Notes: generated by a model not told the origin, from the sequence alone. A DNA stretch of 64,000 nucleotides from Ardenticatenaceae bacterium (GCA_011525915.1 WYBM01000025.1:1-64000), one strand, 5' to 3'. Positions 1 through 10,095 are shown, numbered from the stretch's first letter. Numbers and translations are program-made.

Positions 1-3000
1 CGGGCGAGTGGGTCATAGCTGGTGGTGATAACGGCCGTTTGCAGGCTGTCATCTGGCAGGCGCAGCGTTTCCGTGGTCACGGTGCGGTTGCCCAGGCCAT
101 CCAGTGCATATTGGAAGTCAGCTTGCAGCTCACTGGCACCGGTATCGGTATGGCTCAGGCGCACCAACCGGCCGGCGCTGTCATAGACATTCACCGTTTG
201 TACACCGTTAGGCAGGGTGGTGGTGATGAGCTGCCCGGCGGCATCATACCCATAGGTGGTGACCCCTTCTTGCCAATCCTCTACCTGGACCAGCCGATTG
301 TCGGCATCATAGGTGGTGGTTACCACCTTGCCGTCCGGGTAGATGAGGCTGGTGCGGTTGCCCACCAGGTCATAGCCGTAGCCCACCGTGCCGGTGAAGG
401 GGTCGGTGACGGTGATGACCCGCCCCAGGTCGTCATAGCTGGTGCTGGTCGTGCCCAGGCTGTCCTGCATCGCTGTACGACGGCCGTTCGCATCATAAGC
501 GTAGGTCACGGTCTGGCCATCAGCCAGGTAGTTGACGGCCGTTTCCCGGTTCAGCCCATCATAACTAGTCGTTGTCACGGCCCCATTGCCGTCGGTCATG
601 GATACCGGTTGGCCCAGCGCGTTGTAGGTGGTGCTGGTCTGGTTCCCCAAGGCATCGGTACGGGTAACGGGCCGGTTCAGGGCATCATAGCCGGTGACGG
701 TGGTAGAAATGCCCAGGGCGTTGGTAATGACCACCTGGTTGCCCAGGGCATCAAAGGCGTACTGCGTCAGGACATCGGTGTCATGGGTAGGATTATCCCC
801 CGGCACGTCGTTTTCGGTGACGCCCACCATGCGCCCCAGGTCATCATAGTGGTAAGTGGTGCGCACGCCTTCGGCATCAATCATCGCTATCTGGTGGCCA
901 CGGCCGTCGTATTCATAGCTGGTGACATTATTTTCCGCATCGGTAACAGTCACCTGACGACCTAGCAAATCGTACGCAACTACCGTGGCATATCCCAGGC
1001 CATTGGTGCTGGTGATGACCCAACCGGCGGCGTTGTAAGCCTGGGTGTTGGTGATGCCGGCGGCCGAAGTTGTCAGGATAACTCGATTGCGGCTGTCATA
1101 GGCGTAAGTGGTGGTATGCCCGGCAGCATTGGTGCTTTGCAAGGTATTCCCCAGAGCATCACGCACCACCACCGTCTGCACCGGCTCACCAGCCAAGGTG
1201 CGGGTGGTGGTGACCACCCGGCCCAGGCCGTCAAATGCATAGGTGGTCAGATGACCCAAGGGGTCTTTACTGGCAGCGCGGCGGCCCAGGGCATCGTAGC
1301 TGGTGACACTGCAGACGTTCACATCCGGCACGGCCGGCGGGAAGGCGCAATCCATCTCATCGTTGATGGGCGTGCCGTCCCAATTTTGCACGGTAAGAAA
1401 CGGCCGTGCGGCGGCATCATACACCGTCAGTGTCGTCTGGTTCAGGGCATTGGTGGTTGTGATTTGCTTACCGGCGGCGTCATAGCCGTAAAGTGTACAG
1501 ATGTTTTCGTTAGCCACGTTATCTGGTGCCAGGTGGCACTGGTCTAAGGTGAAACCCGGCTGCCAGTTTTGCACAGTGCCAATGACCTCATTGCGCTCAT
1601 TGTAAAAGGTGCGGCTCATCTGCCCCAACGTATTGGTGACGATGATACTATTGCCCACTTCGTCATACTGATAGTGGCTGCAGATGTCATGGTCACGCCG
1701 CTGTGGCAGGCTGTCACAGTCGGCCAGCGTCCTGCCCGGCGTCCAGTTGGACATGGTGCCGGCCACCCGGCCGGCAGCATCGTAAAAGGTGCGGCTCATC
1801 TGCCCCAACGTGTCGGTGACAATGATGGCGTTGCCCACCTCATCGTACTGGGTACGTGTTTCCACATCCCGGTCTGGTGCGGCCAGGTCAAAGACACCAT
1901 CTTCCCAGTTGTTGACGGTACGGATCACCTCACCGCGCAGGTTGTATGCCGTCACGTTCTGACGACCAAGGCTGTCTGTGGTGGTGATGACCCGCCCCAG
2001 GCGGTCATACTGGCGTAAAGAACAGAGATTAAATTCTGGGTCAGGGTTGGCCCAGTCACAGAGCGCCGCGGCCGGATTATTCACGTCGAAGGAGGTGCCG
2101 TCGTAGTTGGTGACGGTTAAGTTGGAGAGATCAGCTTCATCGTAGAAGGTGAGTGTTGTTTGCCCCAGGGCATTGGTGGTGGAGATGACCCGGCCAATGC
2201 GGTCATAACCATACAGGCTGCAAACGTTACTATCCCGCGGCCCGGGGTCGAAGGAACAGTCACGCCAATCCAACTGCCCATCCCAGTTACGGATCTCGGC
2301 CAACAGCCGGTCACCGGCGTCGTAGAAGTAACGGGTGCTGCGGCTTTCGCCAGGCGAAAGCTGGGTCTCTGTCTCCAACCGGCCCAAGGTGTCATAACCG
2401 TAGGTGGTGGTAAGCGCCACACTGGTGCCGGGGGCGGTCACCGCCTGTATCACCTGGCCGGCATTGTCATAGGTGTAGACCACCACCCGACCAGCCGCAT
2501 CTTGTTTTGCTTTTACCAGACCCCCAAAGGGCGTATCTACCCCGGCCACCGTAGGCGTGACCAGCGCGCTGTGGCCCAGAGCGTCGGTCATCTGTGTTTG
2601 GAAGGAGGGGTAAGCGGGGTGGCTGTATTGGAAAGTGGTTGTCTGGCCACGTGCATCTGTTGTGCCTGTCAGGTTAAAGTACAGATCATGGCTGAATGTC
2701 GTCGTGTTATCCAGCGTGTCTGTGATCACCTGGGGCAGCCCAAAACCATCATACGCCAGGCCAGCCCCATAGCCGCGGGCGTCCTGGACCTGTGTCGGCC
2801 GCCGTAACGTGTTGTATTCGGGAAAATTGGTGACAGCGCCGGTGGCGTCAACCACTTGCCGTAACAGGCCATCGCTGTCGTAGACGTATTGGCGCATGGC
2901 GCCGTTGTCCTGGTCAGTGACGGTGGTGGTAATGCCGGCGCCGCTCACATCATAGGTAAACGTCAAAGCAGCCTGCAGGTGGTTGGTCTGTGTCACCACC

Positions 3001-6000
3001 CGACCGGCGCTGTTGTATTCGTTGGTGAAGAGCGTGCGCCCCTCGGCGTCGGTCTTGCTGGCCAGCAGCAGACCATCATAGCCATAGGTGGTGGCATAAC
3101 CCAGGGTGTCAGTGACAACGGCCAGGAAGCCCAGGTCATTGTAGCCATACTGCACCCGCCGCCCGGTATGGTCGGACACAAAATCGAGTCGGCGCATATC
3201 GTAGTAATCGTAGCCAAACCAGAGGGTACGGCCGTCGGCTGAGTCTACCCGTGCCAGACGCGTAACCGACTGCCCATTACGGCTGGCCGTTTCATAGGTG
3301 AGCCAGATGAGGTTGCCATGTGGGTCTTGTTCGGCCAGAAGACGGCCGTCGGCGTCAAACAGGGACACTTTACGGTCCTGGCGCACCAGCGCCCAGCCGC
3401 CACCCGGCCGTTTGATCAGGGTATGGGCTACACCGCCCATGTTGACGTAGACATCTTCCCCAACGTCCCGGAACAGGAGGTAAGCGCCACGCGGCCGGCG
3501 CACGGCCACAAAATCATCATCCAGAACCACGACAGCCTGGTTATAGTTGTGCTGCCAGCCGTAGCCAAAGCCCGTACCGCTGATGCCCATGCTGCGATAG
3601 GTACGTTCAAAGCGCAGTTCCACGCTTTCACACCCGGTCTCAATGCCAAAGTCATGTTCTATTTCATAAAATTCACCAGAGCGAGTGTCAATAGGGTCAC
3701 CTTCATCGGGCGTCAATTCACAAAATCCGGCGCTGATGGGTGCCGCCGCAAAAATAAACTGCCCAGAGGAGTTACCACCAGCGTGGATGTCAAAATGCAC
3801 CCCCTCTGTGCCTATGGGTGTGGGGGAACTTAGCGACAGACCCAGGTCACTGTCATCAAGACTGATGGGCCAGCTGCAGGCGGAAAAGCCGAAGCTGCTG
3901 GCAGCCGCATCGTTCTGGTTGACACCGTCGGTATAAGCCGGGCCACCATCAGTGCCACCGCCAAAATAACGGGTGGTGGTAATGGGGCTTTCCCAGGCCA
4001 GGTAGGGGCAGGCGTAAAAGGTAGACCATGAGGGTTCAAACGGCATCTGCCGTGCATAGCCGGCCGCCAGATAATAGACGCCGGGATTGGTCAGGGTGGT
4101 GGTAGAGCCGTCACGCGGGTAGCCATACCAGGCATTGGAATTTAGAACATCCGTAGCCACCAGCGGCAGGCCAAAGGGACCAGCACCGTCGGCCATGGGG
4201 CTGCTGCCACCTGGCGCGCCGCCGGGCGGAGCAGAAAAGGCGGCCGGTGCGCCCGCCGGGCTGGCCGGTATCGGCGGCGGTGGTGCGGTAGCGGTGACCA
4301 CGTTGCTGGCACCAACCCGGTTGGGGTTGGCGGTATCGCTGACGGATACGGTGTAATTCTCCTGGTTGTCAAAGGAAACATTGGGGAAGACGGCGCGGCC
4401 GCCGTCATCAATACTGAAGGTGTAATCCGGCAGATTGCCAATAGGTGGGTCTACCCGTGGCAGGCCGGTGGCTGGCCCTGAAGGTTCAATCTCCACCGCA
4501 CCCCGATAACCGGGGACCAGGGCGCCGTTTTCATCTCGCGCCTCAATGGTGACGGTAAAGACCTGGTCACGGGCGATGCCGCTGGTGGGGGTGATCTGGG
4601 TGGTTAAATAGACCTCGGTCACTGTCACCGGGTTGGTGGTGGTAAACAGCGTGGCCGTGTCATACTCTTCGACGTAGATCGTATGCACTCCCGCCTGATT
4701 AAAGGCAAAGGTGAAGGCCACCTGGCCGGCATCGGCATAGGTGAAGGTGTAGTCCGGCAGATTACCTATCGGGGGCTGCACATCTGGCAGGGTATTGCCG
4801 CCGGTGTTGCTAAACTCCACTCGCCCCTGGTAGTTGGTGGCCGGGTTGCCGGCGGCATCACGGGCTGTAAGGACAAAGGTGAGGGTGTTATCCCCGGCAA
4901 AGGCCGTTGTGGGGCTGATGGTCGCCGCGAAAGCGGCGATGGGGCCGGGCACAAAAATGGTGAGCGAGACGACGGCCGTGTCACTGCCACCCTGGCCGTC
5001 GTTGACAGTATAGCTAAAACTGTCGCCGCCGCTGTAGCCCAGAGTGGGGGTATAGGTGACGGTCTGGTCCGGGTTGACCACGGCCGTGCCGTGCACCGGC
5101 AGAGTGGATAGAGTCACCGTCAGCGGGTCACCGTCCACGTCTATGTCATTAGCCAGCACGTCAATCCGTGGCCAGCGGTCATCCGGCGTGGAGAGAGCCT
5201 CGTCTATGGCCACCGGCGCATCATTGTCGGGTTGGATAATCACAGTGACAAAAGCCGTGCTCTGGCCACCCTGCCCGTCACCGGCCACGTAGGTAAAGCC
5301 ATCCTGGCCGTGGACATTAAGCATGGGGGTGTAAGTCAGGGTTTCATCTGCATTCCAGACCAGGGTGCCGCTCAGGGGCTGGCTGAAGGTCACAATCTGT
5401 AACGGGTCACCGTCCACATCGCTATCATTAGCCAGCACATCCAGCACCACGGCCGTGTCTTCTGTGGTTGTCATCGTATCCATCAGCGCCAGAGGCACGT
5501 CGTTGCGCGCCGTTACCGTCACCGTCACGGCCGTGGTGGCGGTGGCGCCATAGCTGTCTTGCAGGGTATAGGTGAAGCTGTCTGTACCGTTAAAGTTGGT
5601 GGCCGGGATGTAGCGTACATCGTCTCCGTTGAGGAGGGTGGCACCAACCGGTGGCTGGCTGATGGCCAGGAGGGAGAGGGCATCCCCATTGGGATCGCTG
5701 TCATTGGCCAGTACGTCCAGGATGATGACCGTTTCCTCAGGCGTGGTGGCCACATCCGGCTGTGGCAGAGGCGGATCATTGACCAGGATGGTGACCACGG
5801 CCGTGGCCGCCCCACCCTGACCATCGCTCAGGGTGTAGGTGAAGCTGTCATAACCGTGAAAGCCCAGGCTGGGGGTGTAGGTAAAGGTCTGGTCAAGATT
5901 AAGAACGGCCGTGCCTCCTGCCGGCGATGTATGGACGGTCACTGTAATTGGGTCACCGTTGATGTCGCTGTCATTGGCCAGCACATCAATGGTCACTGCT

Positions 6001-9000
6001 GTTCCGGTAGCCGTGTTGGCCGAGTCGGCCACGGCCGTGGGATCATTGTTAGGCCCCAGGAAGAAGGTGGCGGTGCCACTGCTTCCCCTTAAGTGAGCAC
6101 CCACCAGCGCCCGGTTACCCTGGCTCAGGGCAACGGCGTAGCCGAAAGAACGGTTTTCATCCAGGGAAATCTTATCTTGCTGCACCCAACCACCTTCGGC
6201 CGTTGCAAACACATAAGCAGCACCGGCATTGGCGGCGCCGGTATTCGCGGCGCCAATGAGGGCCGTGGGGCCGCTCAAGCTAACGGCCTGCCCAAACCGG
6301 TCTGAGATGGCGCCATCGTCGGCCATGAATTTGTCCACTTCTGTCCAGATAACGCCATCCCAGGTGTAAAGATAGGCCGCACCCATCAGGACTTCCTGGG
6401 CATCCTTGTCGGGTGCACCCACCAGGATTTTGTCGGCATCCAGGGCCACACTGTGGCCAAACCGGTCACCGTCGGTGCCATCGGTGGGCAGTAAGCGGTC
6501 TGTTTGAGTCCAGTTGCTACCATTTCGGTCAAAGAGATAAACGGCGCCGGTAGCAAGGCTGCCATTGGCATAGGCAGCCGGGGCGCCGACCGCGATCCGG
6601 TCATTGCCAGCGGCCACACTGGTGCCAAATAACTGGCTGCCTCCGTTTCCTATGCCGGTCAGCTTCCCTTGTTGCACCCAACTACTGCCATTGTAAGCGA
6701 AGACATAGGCCGCCCCGCTGTTGGTATAAAAAGAATCCACGCCAGCAGCGCCAACAACAATGGTATTGCCAAACACAGCCACGGCGCCACCAAACAAATC
6801 ATCGGCGCTGCCGTCAGTTGCTGTCAGCTTAGCTGTTTCGCTCCACACGCCTGCCTGGTCACGCGTAAAAACATAGGCAGCGCCGGCATTATTGCCGCTT
6901 TCATCTTCATTGGGTGCGCCTACAACAGCTACATCGCCGTGAATGGCCACACTTTCGCCGAAGTTATCGTCTTGCCAACCATCGCTGGCGGTTACTTTGC
7001 TGACAAAAGTCCAGGCGCCGGCAGCGTCACGGCCGTAGAGATAAGCAGCACCGGCGTTCATAGCCTTATCATCATCATGGCGTGCCCCCACAACGGCCAT
7101 GCCGCCTTGCATAGCAACGCTGTAGCCAAAATCGTCCCCGGGAAAGACAGTGTCAGGCGTCACTGAGATCTGCAACGGCCATAGTGAAGGGGGAGGGGTT
7201 GGTGTGGTGGTGGGGGTCGGGCTTGGTGTCATGGTCGGGGTCGGTGTGGGCGCCGCTGTCTGCACCAGCAGTTCGGGAGCTGTATTGCCGGCTTCCCGAC
7301 TGCGGAAGAAGATATTGTCACCATGACTGCCCACGCCCAAACTAACAAGACCCTCACCGCTAATTTGAGCCGATACATCAATATCTACCCAGTTATTCGC
7401 CGTCAAATTAGCGGCGCTGTTGAGCAGAGGGCCAAATGAGGGCGCCTCCCCATAGAGCATCCCTTCAGGCCAACTGGTATTGGTGACACTATAGACACCT
7501 AAGCCGGTTGTGGAATTAGAAGTCACATAGAGCCGCAGCGTGGCTGCCGTCACTGGTCCATCTAGCCCCTGAACGTTGAACTTTAAATAGCTGCGTATAT
7601 CGGGATTGTCTTCCACCCGCATAAACAGGGCATCGCCGTGAGGGGTGTTGGCGTCGTTGGCATTGACATAGGTATCGGCGATGGGCGTAAACGAAGCCGG
7701 TAGGGGATCTGAACTGGCCGTTAGCAGGAGGGTGTCCATATAGAGATAGCCGCTGCCGGCGGCATCGTTACCCCAGACATGCAGGGTCACGGCGTTAGCC
7801 GGGGCGGTCATCGCCAGCAAAAAGGGAGCATAAGTTGAAGCTGTAATTTCTACATTGTCAATCGTGAGCTGGCTGCCACCGGCATCAAAGAAGTTGATAC
7901 CTACACCGGCCCATTGTGTGCCGCTTTTCTTGGCCCAGCCACTAAAGGTATAGGTCATCCCTTCGACAACGGGCACACTTTGGTAAGTGCTGGTATTGTC
8001 TCCCAAACGTAAAGCGTTACTCCCCGTATGGGCATCAGTGATGATTTCTACATTACTGTTATTTTGCCAATGAAGCAAACCCTCCTCAAAACCAGGATTT
8101 TGGAGAAGATTTGTGGGGACAGGTGTTGCCGTAGGTGTAGGTGTAAAAGTTGGTGTCTGGGAGGGAGTTGGTGTCAGGCTGGGCGTCATAGTCGCCGTGG
8201 GGGTATTGGTAGGCGTCTGAGTACCTGTGGGGGCAGCAGTAGGCGTCGCTGTACCCGCTGCGCCTACTTCAATGACCAGTTCCGGCGCGTTGCTGTTTTC
8301 GCGGCTGCGAAAGCGCAACCGGTTAACCGTGTCACTGGCCAGGGCAAAACTATAAACGTCATTCCCGGTAACATAGGCTGTAACATCCACTTCTACCCAA
8401 CTGCCATTGCTGACAGCCCCGGCTGAGTTGATAAGGGCGCCAACAGCGGGCGCGTTGATGCTGTTAATGGTGGTCTCGACCCAACTGTCATCTGCCACTT
8501 GATAAACGCTGAATCCATCGCTGTTATTGTCCATAACGTACAACCGTAAGGTGGCACTGCTGACGGGACCGCTTAGATCTTGCACATTAAAGCGCAAATA
8601 GCTCCAGAAGTCATTGTTTGTATTGATGTCTTCATCCACACGCAAAATCACTTGCGTGCCAAAGTTGCCGGTACTGCCTTCAAATACGTAGGCATCGGCT
8701 GCAGCCAGAAAAGAGATGGGCGTGCCTGGAAGCGGTGTGCTGCTGGGCGTCAGGGTGACGATGGGCGTGGGCGTGTTGGTAACGGCCGGCGAGGGTGTGA
8801 AGGTTGCGGTGGGCGTAGCAGTGGCCGTAGGCGTGAGTGTGGCTGTCGGTGTAGGGGTGAAGGTCGGCGTGGCTGCCGGCGTATGAGTCAAGGTTGGTGT
8901 TGGGCCAGTGCCAGTTTCGACAATGAGTTCGGGCATATTGCTATGTTCCCGACTGCGGAAACGAGCCACTCCGGTGGTGCTGCTTGTCAGAGCCAGCGTA

Positions 9001-9458
9001 TAAACCCCCTCGCCGGTGACGTAAGCCGTGACATCTACTTCTACCCAGGTATTGGCCGGAACGCTGCTCATGTTATTGATAATGGCGCCAATTGTCGGCC
9101 CGTTAATGCCGTTGATCGTTGCTTCGTTCCAGTTATTGTCAGCTACCTGGTGCACGTTAAAACCACTGCTGTTAGCGTCCATGGCATATAGGCGCAGCCG
9201 GGCGCTGGTGACAGGTCCCGCCAGACCCTGTACAGTAAAGCGCAGGTAGCTATTAATGTCATTGTTGTTTGCATCTTTCCCTACACGTAGAATGGGTTGG
9301 GTACCATAGGCGCCGGTACTGCCCGCCACGACCAACGCATCCGCTTCTAAGGTGCTGCTGGCTCTGGTAGCTCCAGTATCCATCAGCAAGACCAAAATGA
9401 TCAGGATGAATGTCGTAGTTATAAATAGGAAACGATGTCCGAAACTGGCACGGTTCAT
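1..9458 (-). CDS. Giant secreted RHS/YD-repeat protein with adhesin modules (3' end beyond window)
   Basis: One open frame runs without a stop from ATG 9458 to the left edge (at least 3152 codons); I checked that the frame is kept near 6719, 2879 and 539. The start has an AAAGGAAAGAGG ribosome site. A signal peptide (hydrophobic about residues 9-27) comes first. Then follow two DNRLRE-like beta modules (about 35-184 and 245-398), a carbohydrate-binding-like jelly roll (about 448-576) and a third DNRLRE module (581-729), joined by Thr-Pro linkers. About seven FG-GAP-like repeats come next (770-1130, core VAVVGAP), then four cadherin-like 'DVLANDSD' repeats (1133-1500), two invasin-like Ig repeats, and a DUF6531-like entry (about 1919, GDPIDTRSGEFYE). 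More than 1100 residues of YD repeats (e.g. TSYDALGRR) follow to the edge. RHS proteins usually form a shell around a C-terminal toxin or carry an adhesin tip; that end is not visible here. Domain names come from motif recognition. Confidence 0.93.
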   Translation of the reverse strand, partial: MNRASFGHRFLFITTTFILIILVLLMDTGATRASSTLEADALVVAGSTGAYGTQPILRVGKDANNNDINSYLRFTVQGLAGPVTSARLRLYAMDANSSGFNVHQVADNNWNEATINGINGPTIGAIINNMSSVPANTWVEVDVTAYVTGEGVYTLALTSSTTGVARFRSREHSNMPELIVETGTGPTPTLTHTPAATPTFTPTPTATLTPTATATPTATFTPSPAVTNTPTPIVTLTPSSTPLPGTPISFLAAADAYVFEGSTGNFGTQVILRVDEDINTNNDFWSYLRFNVQDLSGPVSSATLRLYVMDNNSDGFSVYQVADDSWVETTINSINAPAVGALINSAGAVSNGSWVEVDVTAYVTGNDVYSFALASDTVNRLRFRSRENSNAPELVIEVGAAGTATPTAAPTGTQTPTNTPTATMTPSLTPTPSQTPTFTPTPTATPVPTNLLQNPGFEEGLLHWQNNSNVEIITDAHTGSNALRLGDNTSTYQSVPVVEGMTYTFSGWAKKSGTQWAGVGINFFDAGGSQLTIDNVEITASTYAPFLLAMTAPANAVTLHVWGNDAAGSGYLYMDTLLLTASSDPLPASFTPIADTYVNANDANTPHGDALFMRVEDNPDIRSYLKFNVQGLDGPVTAATLRLYVTSNSTTGLGVYSVTNTSWPEGMLYGEAPSFGPLLNSAANLTANNWVDIDVSAQISGEGLVSLGVGSHGDNIFFRSREAGNTAPELLVQTAAPTPTPTMTPSPTPTTTPTPPPSLWPLQISVTPDTVFPGDDFGYSVAMQGGMAVVGARHDDDKAMNAGAAYLYGRDAAGAWTFVSKVTASDGWQDDNFGESVAIHGDVAVVGAPNEDESGNNAGAAYVFTRDQAGVWSETAKLTATDGSADDLFGGAVAVFGNTIVVGAAGVDSFYTNSGAAYVFAYNGSSWVQQGKLTGIGNGGSQLFGTSVAAGNDRIAVGAPAAYANGSLATGAVYLFDRNGSNWTQTDRLLPTDGTDGDRFGHSVALDADKILVGAPDKDAQEVLMGAAYLYTWDGVIWTEVDKFMADDGAISDRFGQAVSLSGPTALIGAANTGAANAGAAYVFATAEGGWVQQDKISLDENRSFGYAVALSQGNRALVGAHLRGSSGTATFFLGPNNDPTAVADSANTATGTAVTIDVLANDSDINGDPITVTVHTSPAGGTAVLNLDQTFTYTPSLGFHGYDSFTYTLSDGQGGAATAVVTILVNDPPLPQPDVATTPEETVIILDVLANDSDPNGDALSLLAISQPPVGATLLNGDDVRYIPATNFNGTDSFTYTLQDSYGATATTAVTVTVTARNDVPLALMDTMTTTEDTAVVLDVLANDSDVDGDPLQIVTFSQPLSGTLVWNADETLTYTPMLNVHGQDGFTYVAGDGQGGQSTAFVTVIIQPDNDAPVAIDEALSTPDDRWPRIDVLANDIDVDGDPLTVTLSTLPVHGTAVVNPDQTVTYTPTLGYSGGDSFSYTVNDGQGGSDTAVVSLTIFVPGPIAAFAATISPTTAFAGDNTLTFVLTARDAAGNPATNYQGRVEFSNTGGNTLPDVQPPIGNLPDYTFTYADAGQVAFTFAFNQAGVHTIYVEEYDTATLFTTTNPVTVTEVYLTTQITPTSGIARDQVFTVTIEARDENGALVPGYRGAVEIEPSGPATGLPRVDPPIGNLPDYTFSIDDGGRAVFPNVSFDNQENYTVSVSDTANPNRVGASNVVTATAPPPPIPASPAGAPAAFSAPPGGAPGGSSPMADGAGPFGLPLVATDVLNSNAWYGYPRDGSTTTLTNPGVYYLAAGYARQMPFEPSWSTFYACPYLAWESPITTTRYFGGGTDGGPAYTDGVNQNDAAASSFGFSACSWPISLDDSDLGLSLSSPTPIGTEGVHFDIHAGGNSSGQFIFAAAPISAGFCELTPDEGDPIDTRSGEFYEIEHDFGIETGCESVELRFERTYRSMGISGTGFGYGWQHNYNQAVVVLDDDFVAVRRPRGAYLLFRDVGEDVYVNMGGVAHTLIKRPGGGWALVRQDRKVSLFDADGRLLAEQDPHGNLIWLTYETASRNGQSVTRLARVDSADGRTLWFGYDYYDMRRLDFVSDHTGRRVQYGYNDLGFLAVVTDTLGYATTYGYDGLLLASKTDAEGRTLFTNEYNSAGRVVTQTNHLQAALTFTYDVSGAGITTTVTDQDNGAMRQYVYDSDGLLRQVVDATGAVTNFPEYNTLRRPTQVQDARGYGAGLAYDGFGLPQVITDTLDNTTTFSHDLYFNLTGTTDARGQTTTFQYSHPAYPSFQTQMTDALGHSALVTPTVAGVDTPFGGLVKAKQDAAGRVVVYTYDNAGQVIQAVTAPGTSVALTTTYGYDTLGRLETETQLSPGESRSTRYFYDAGDRLLAEIRNWDGQLDWRDCSFDPGPRDSNVCSLYGYDRIGRVISTTNALGQTTLTFYDEADLSNLTVTNYDGTSFDVNNPAAALCDWANPDPEFNLCSLRQYDRLGRVITTTDSLGRQNVTAYNLRGEVIRTVNNWEDGVFDLAAPDRDVETRTQYDEVGNAIIVTDTLGQMSRTFYDAAGRVAGTMSNWTPGRTLADCDSLPQRRDHDICSHYQYDEVGNSIIVTNTLGQMSRTFYNERNEVIGTVQNWQPGFTLDQCHLAPDNVANENICTLYGYDAAGKQITTTNALNQTTLTVYDAAARPFLTVQNWDGTPINDEMDCAFPPAVPDVNVCSVTSYDALGRRAASKDPLGHLTTYAFDGLGRVVTTTRTLAGEPVQTVVVRDALGNTLQSTNAAGHTTTYAYDSRNRVILTTSAAGITNTQAYNAAGWVITSTNGLGYATVVAYDLLGRQVTVTDAENNVTSYEYDGRGHQIAMIDAEGVRTTYHYDDLGRMVGVTENDVPGDNPTHDTDVLTQYAFDALGNQVVITNALGISTTVTGYDALNRPVTRTDALGNQTSTTYNALGQPVSMTDGNGAVTTTSYDGLNRETAVNYLADGQTVTYAYDANGRRTAMQDSLGTTSTSYDDLGRVITVTDPFTGTVGYGYDLVGNRTSLIYPDGKVVTTTYDADNRLVQVEDWQEGVTTYGYDAAGQLITTTLPNGVQTVNVYDSAGRLVRLSHTDTGASELQADFQYALDGLGNRTVTTETLRLPDDSLQTAVITTSYDPLA

Positions 9459-9476
9459 AGTACCCCTCTTTCCTTT

Positions 9477-9563
9477 GAGGTCTCAGGCAAAGACCTCGCC
9501 GACACTAACTATCTTACGAAAACTGGCAAGCGAACAATAACCTGTGCTTAAGCAAAGCACAGG
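9477..9563 (-). promoter_or_regulatory. Two hairpins in the leader of the RHS gene
   Basis: Two perfect inverted repeats lie just upstream of the RHS start. One has arms GAGGTCT/AGACCTC (9477-9483 and 9491-9497) and touches the ribosome site. The other has arms CCTGTGCTT/AAGCACAGG (9541-9549 and 9555-9563) with a 5-base loop. No U-tract follows either on the minus strand, so they do not look like terminators. I recognise no riboswitch family. Confidence 0.4.
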
Positions 9564-9642
9564 CACCCCTCCATATTAACAAGGGGGCATGATATAGCAT
9601 TTCTCTAACCGGAGAAACGGCAAACACGGACCACAGGCCGCC

Positions 9643-9897
9643 TCAAGTTATTGAATTATTTGATTCTGGTTTATTGTTGTAAGAGAATGGTTGGCAACCA
9701 TTCCTCCATTTATATACTCCCAATTCACTCAAGCACAATAATAATCCTAGTGAAAAGTCAAGAGCTTCCATTATACTGGCTTTTTCTGCTAAGTCTATAA
9801 AATTATCATAAAAACCTGGAGCGATCTCATGAAAGAATTGCACAACACAAGAGAACAGGATGAAATTATATCGTTCTGGCCGTAAACTCTCCCTCAA
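9643..9897 (-). pseudogene. AT-rich small reading frame, possible gene remnant
   Basis: An 84-codon frame opens with TTG directly after a TAA and has no clear ribosome site. Its codons are AT-rich (TTA, ATA, AAT), unlike every neighbour. The sequence is plausible for a folded protein (ERYNFILFSCVVQFF, then AEKASIMEALDFSLGLLL). Another frame just upstream reads VDKLVWIIEGE before closing, which would fit a frameshifted older gene. No family is recognised. It could be the decayed end of an immunity-type or transferred gene, or chance. Confidence 0.3.
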
Positions 9898-9990
9898 TTA
9901 TCCAAACAAGTTTATCAACTGTACAGACCTAACGATTTCACACATAAATTCGGCCCAAAATGGAGGGTTGCTGCCATAAAAACATGACTG

Positions 9991-10095
9991 CCTGGCAGCA
10001 GTTATCAGAAGTCAGTAACCAGTGTTCAGTGGACTTTTTCCAGAGATAGGCCAGCACTGAAAACTGCCCACTGATGACTGAATACTGATACCAGG
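9991..10095. repeat. Palindromic intergenic repeat, family A copy 1
   Basis: An imperfect palindrome of about 105 bp, with ends CCTGG.../...CTGATACCAGG and internal CAGTGTTCAGTGG and CCAGAGATAGGCCAGCACTG. The same core recurs at 50743-50845 and 57668-57771. It has no coding potential. Confidence 0.75.

Noticed and set aside
1..3400. Periodic repeats that could suggest a CRISPR array or tandem DNA repeat
   Set aside because: The period follows YD repeats at protein level, and the units vary in DNA sequence and length. No constant repeat with unique spacers exists.
39..3936. Many long plus-strand frames across 39-6305
   Set aside because: They are antisense shadows of the RHS frame, caused by its repetitive GC-rich codons. 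The minus frame carries recognisable YD and other repeats all the way, with a signal peptide and ribosome site.
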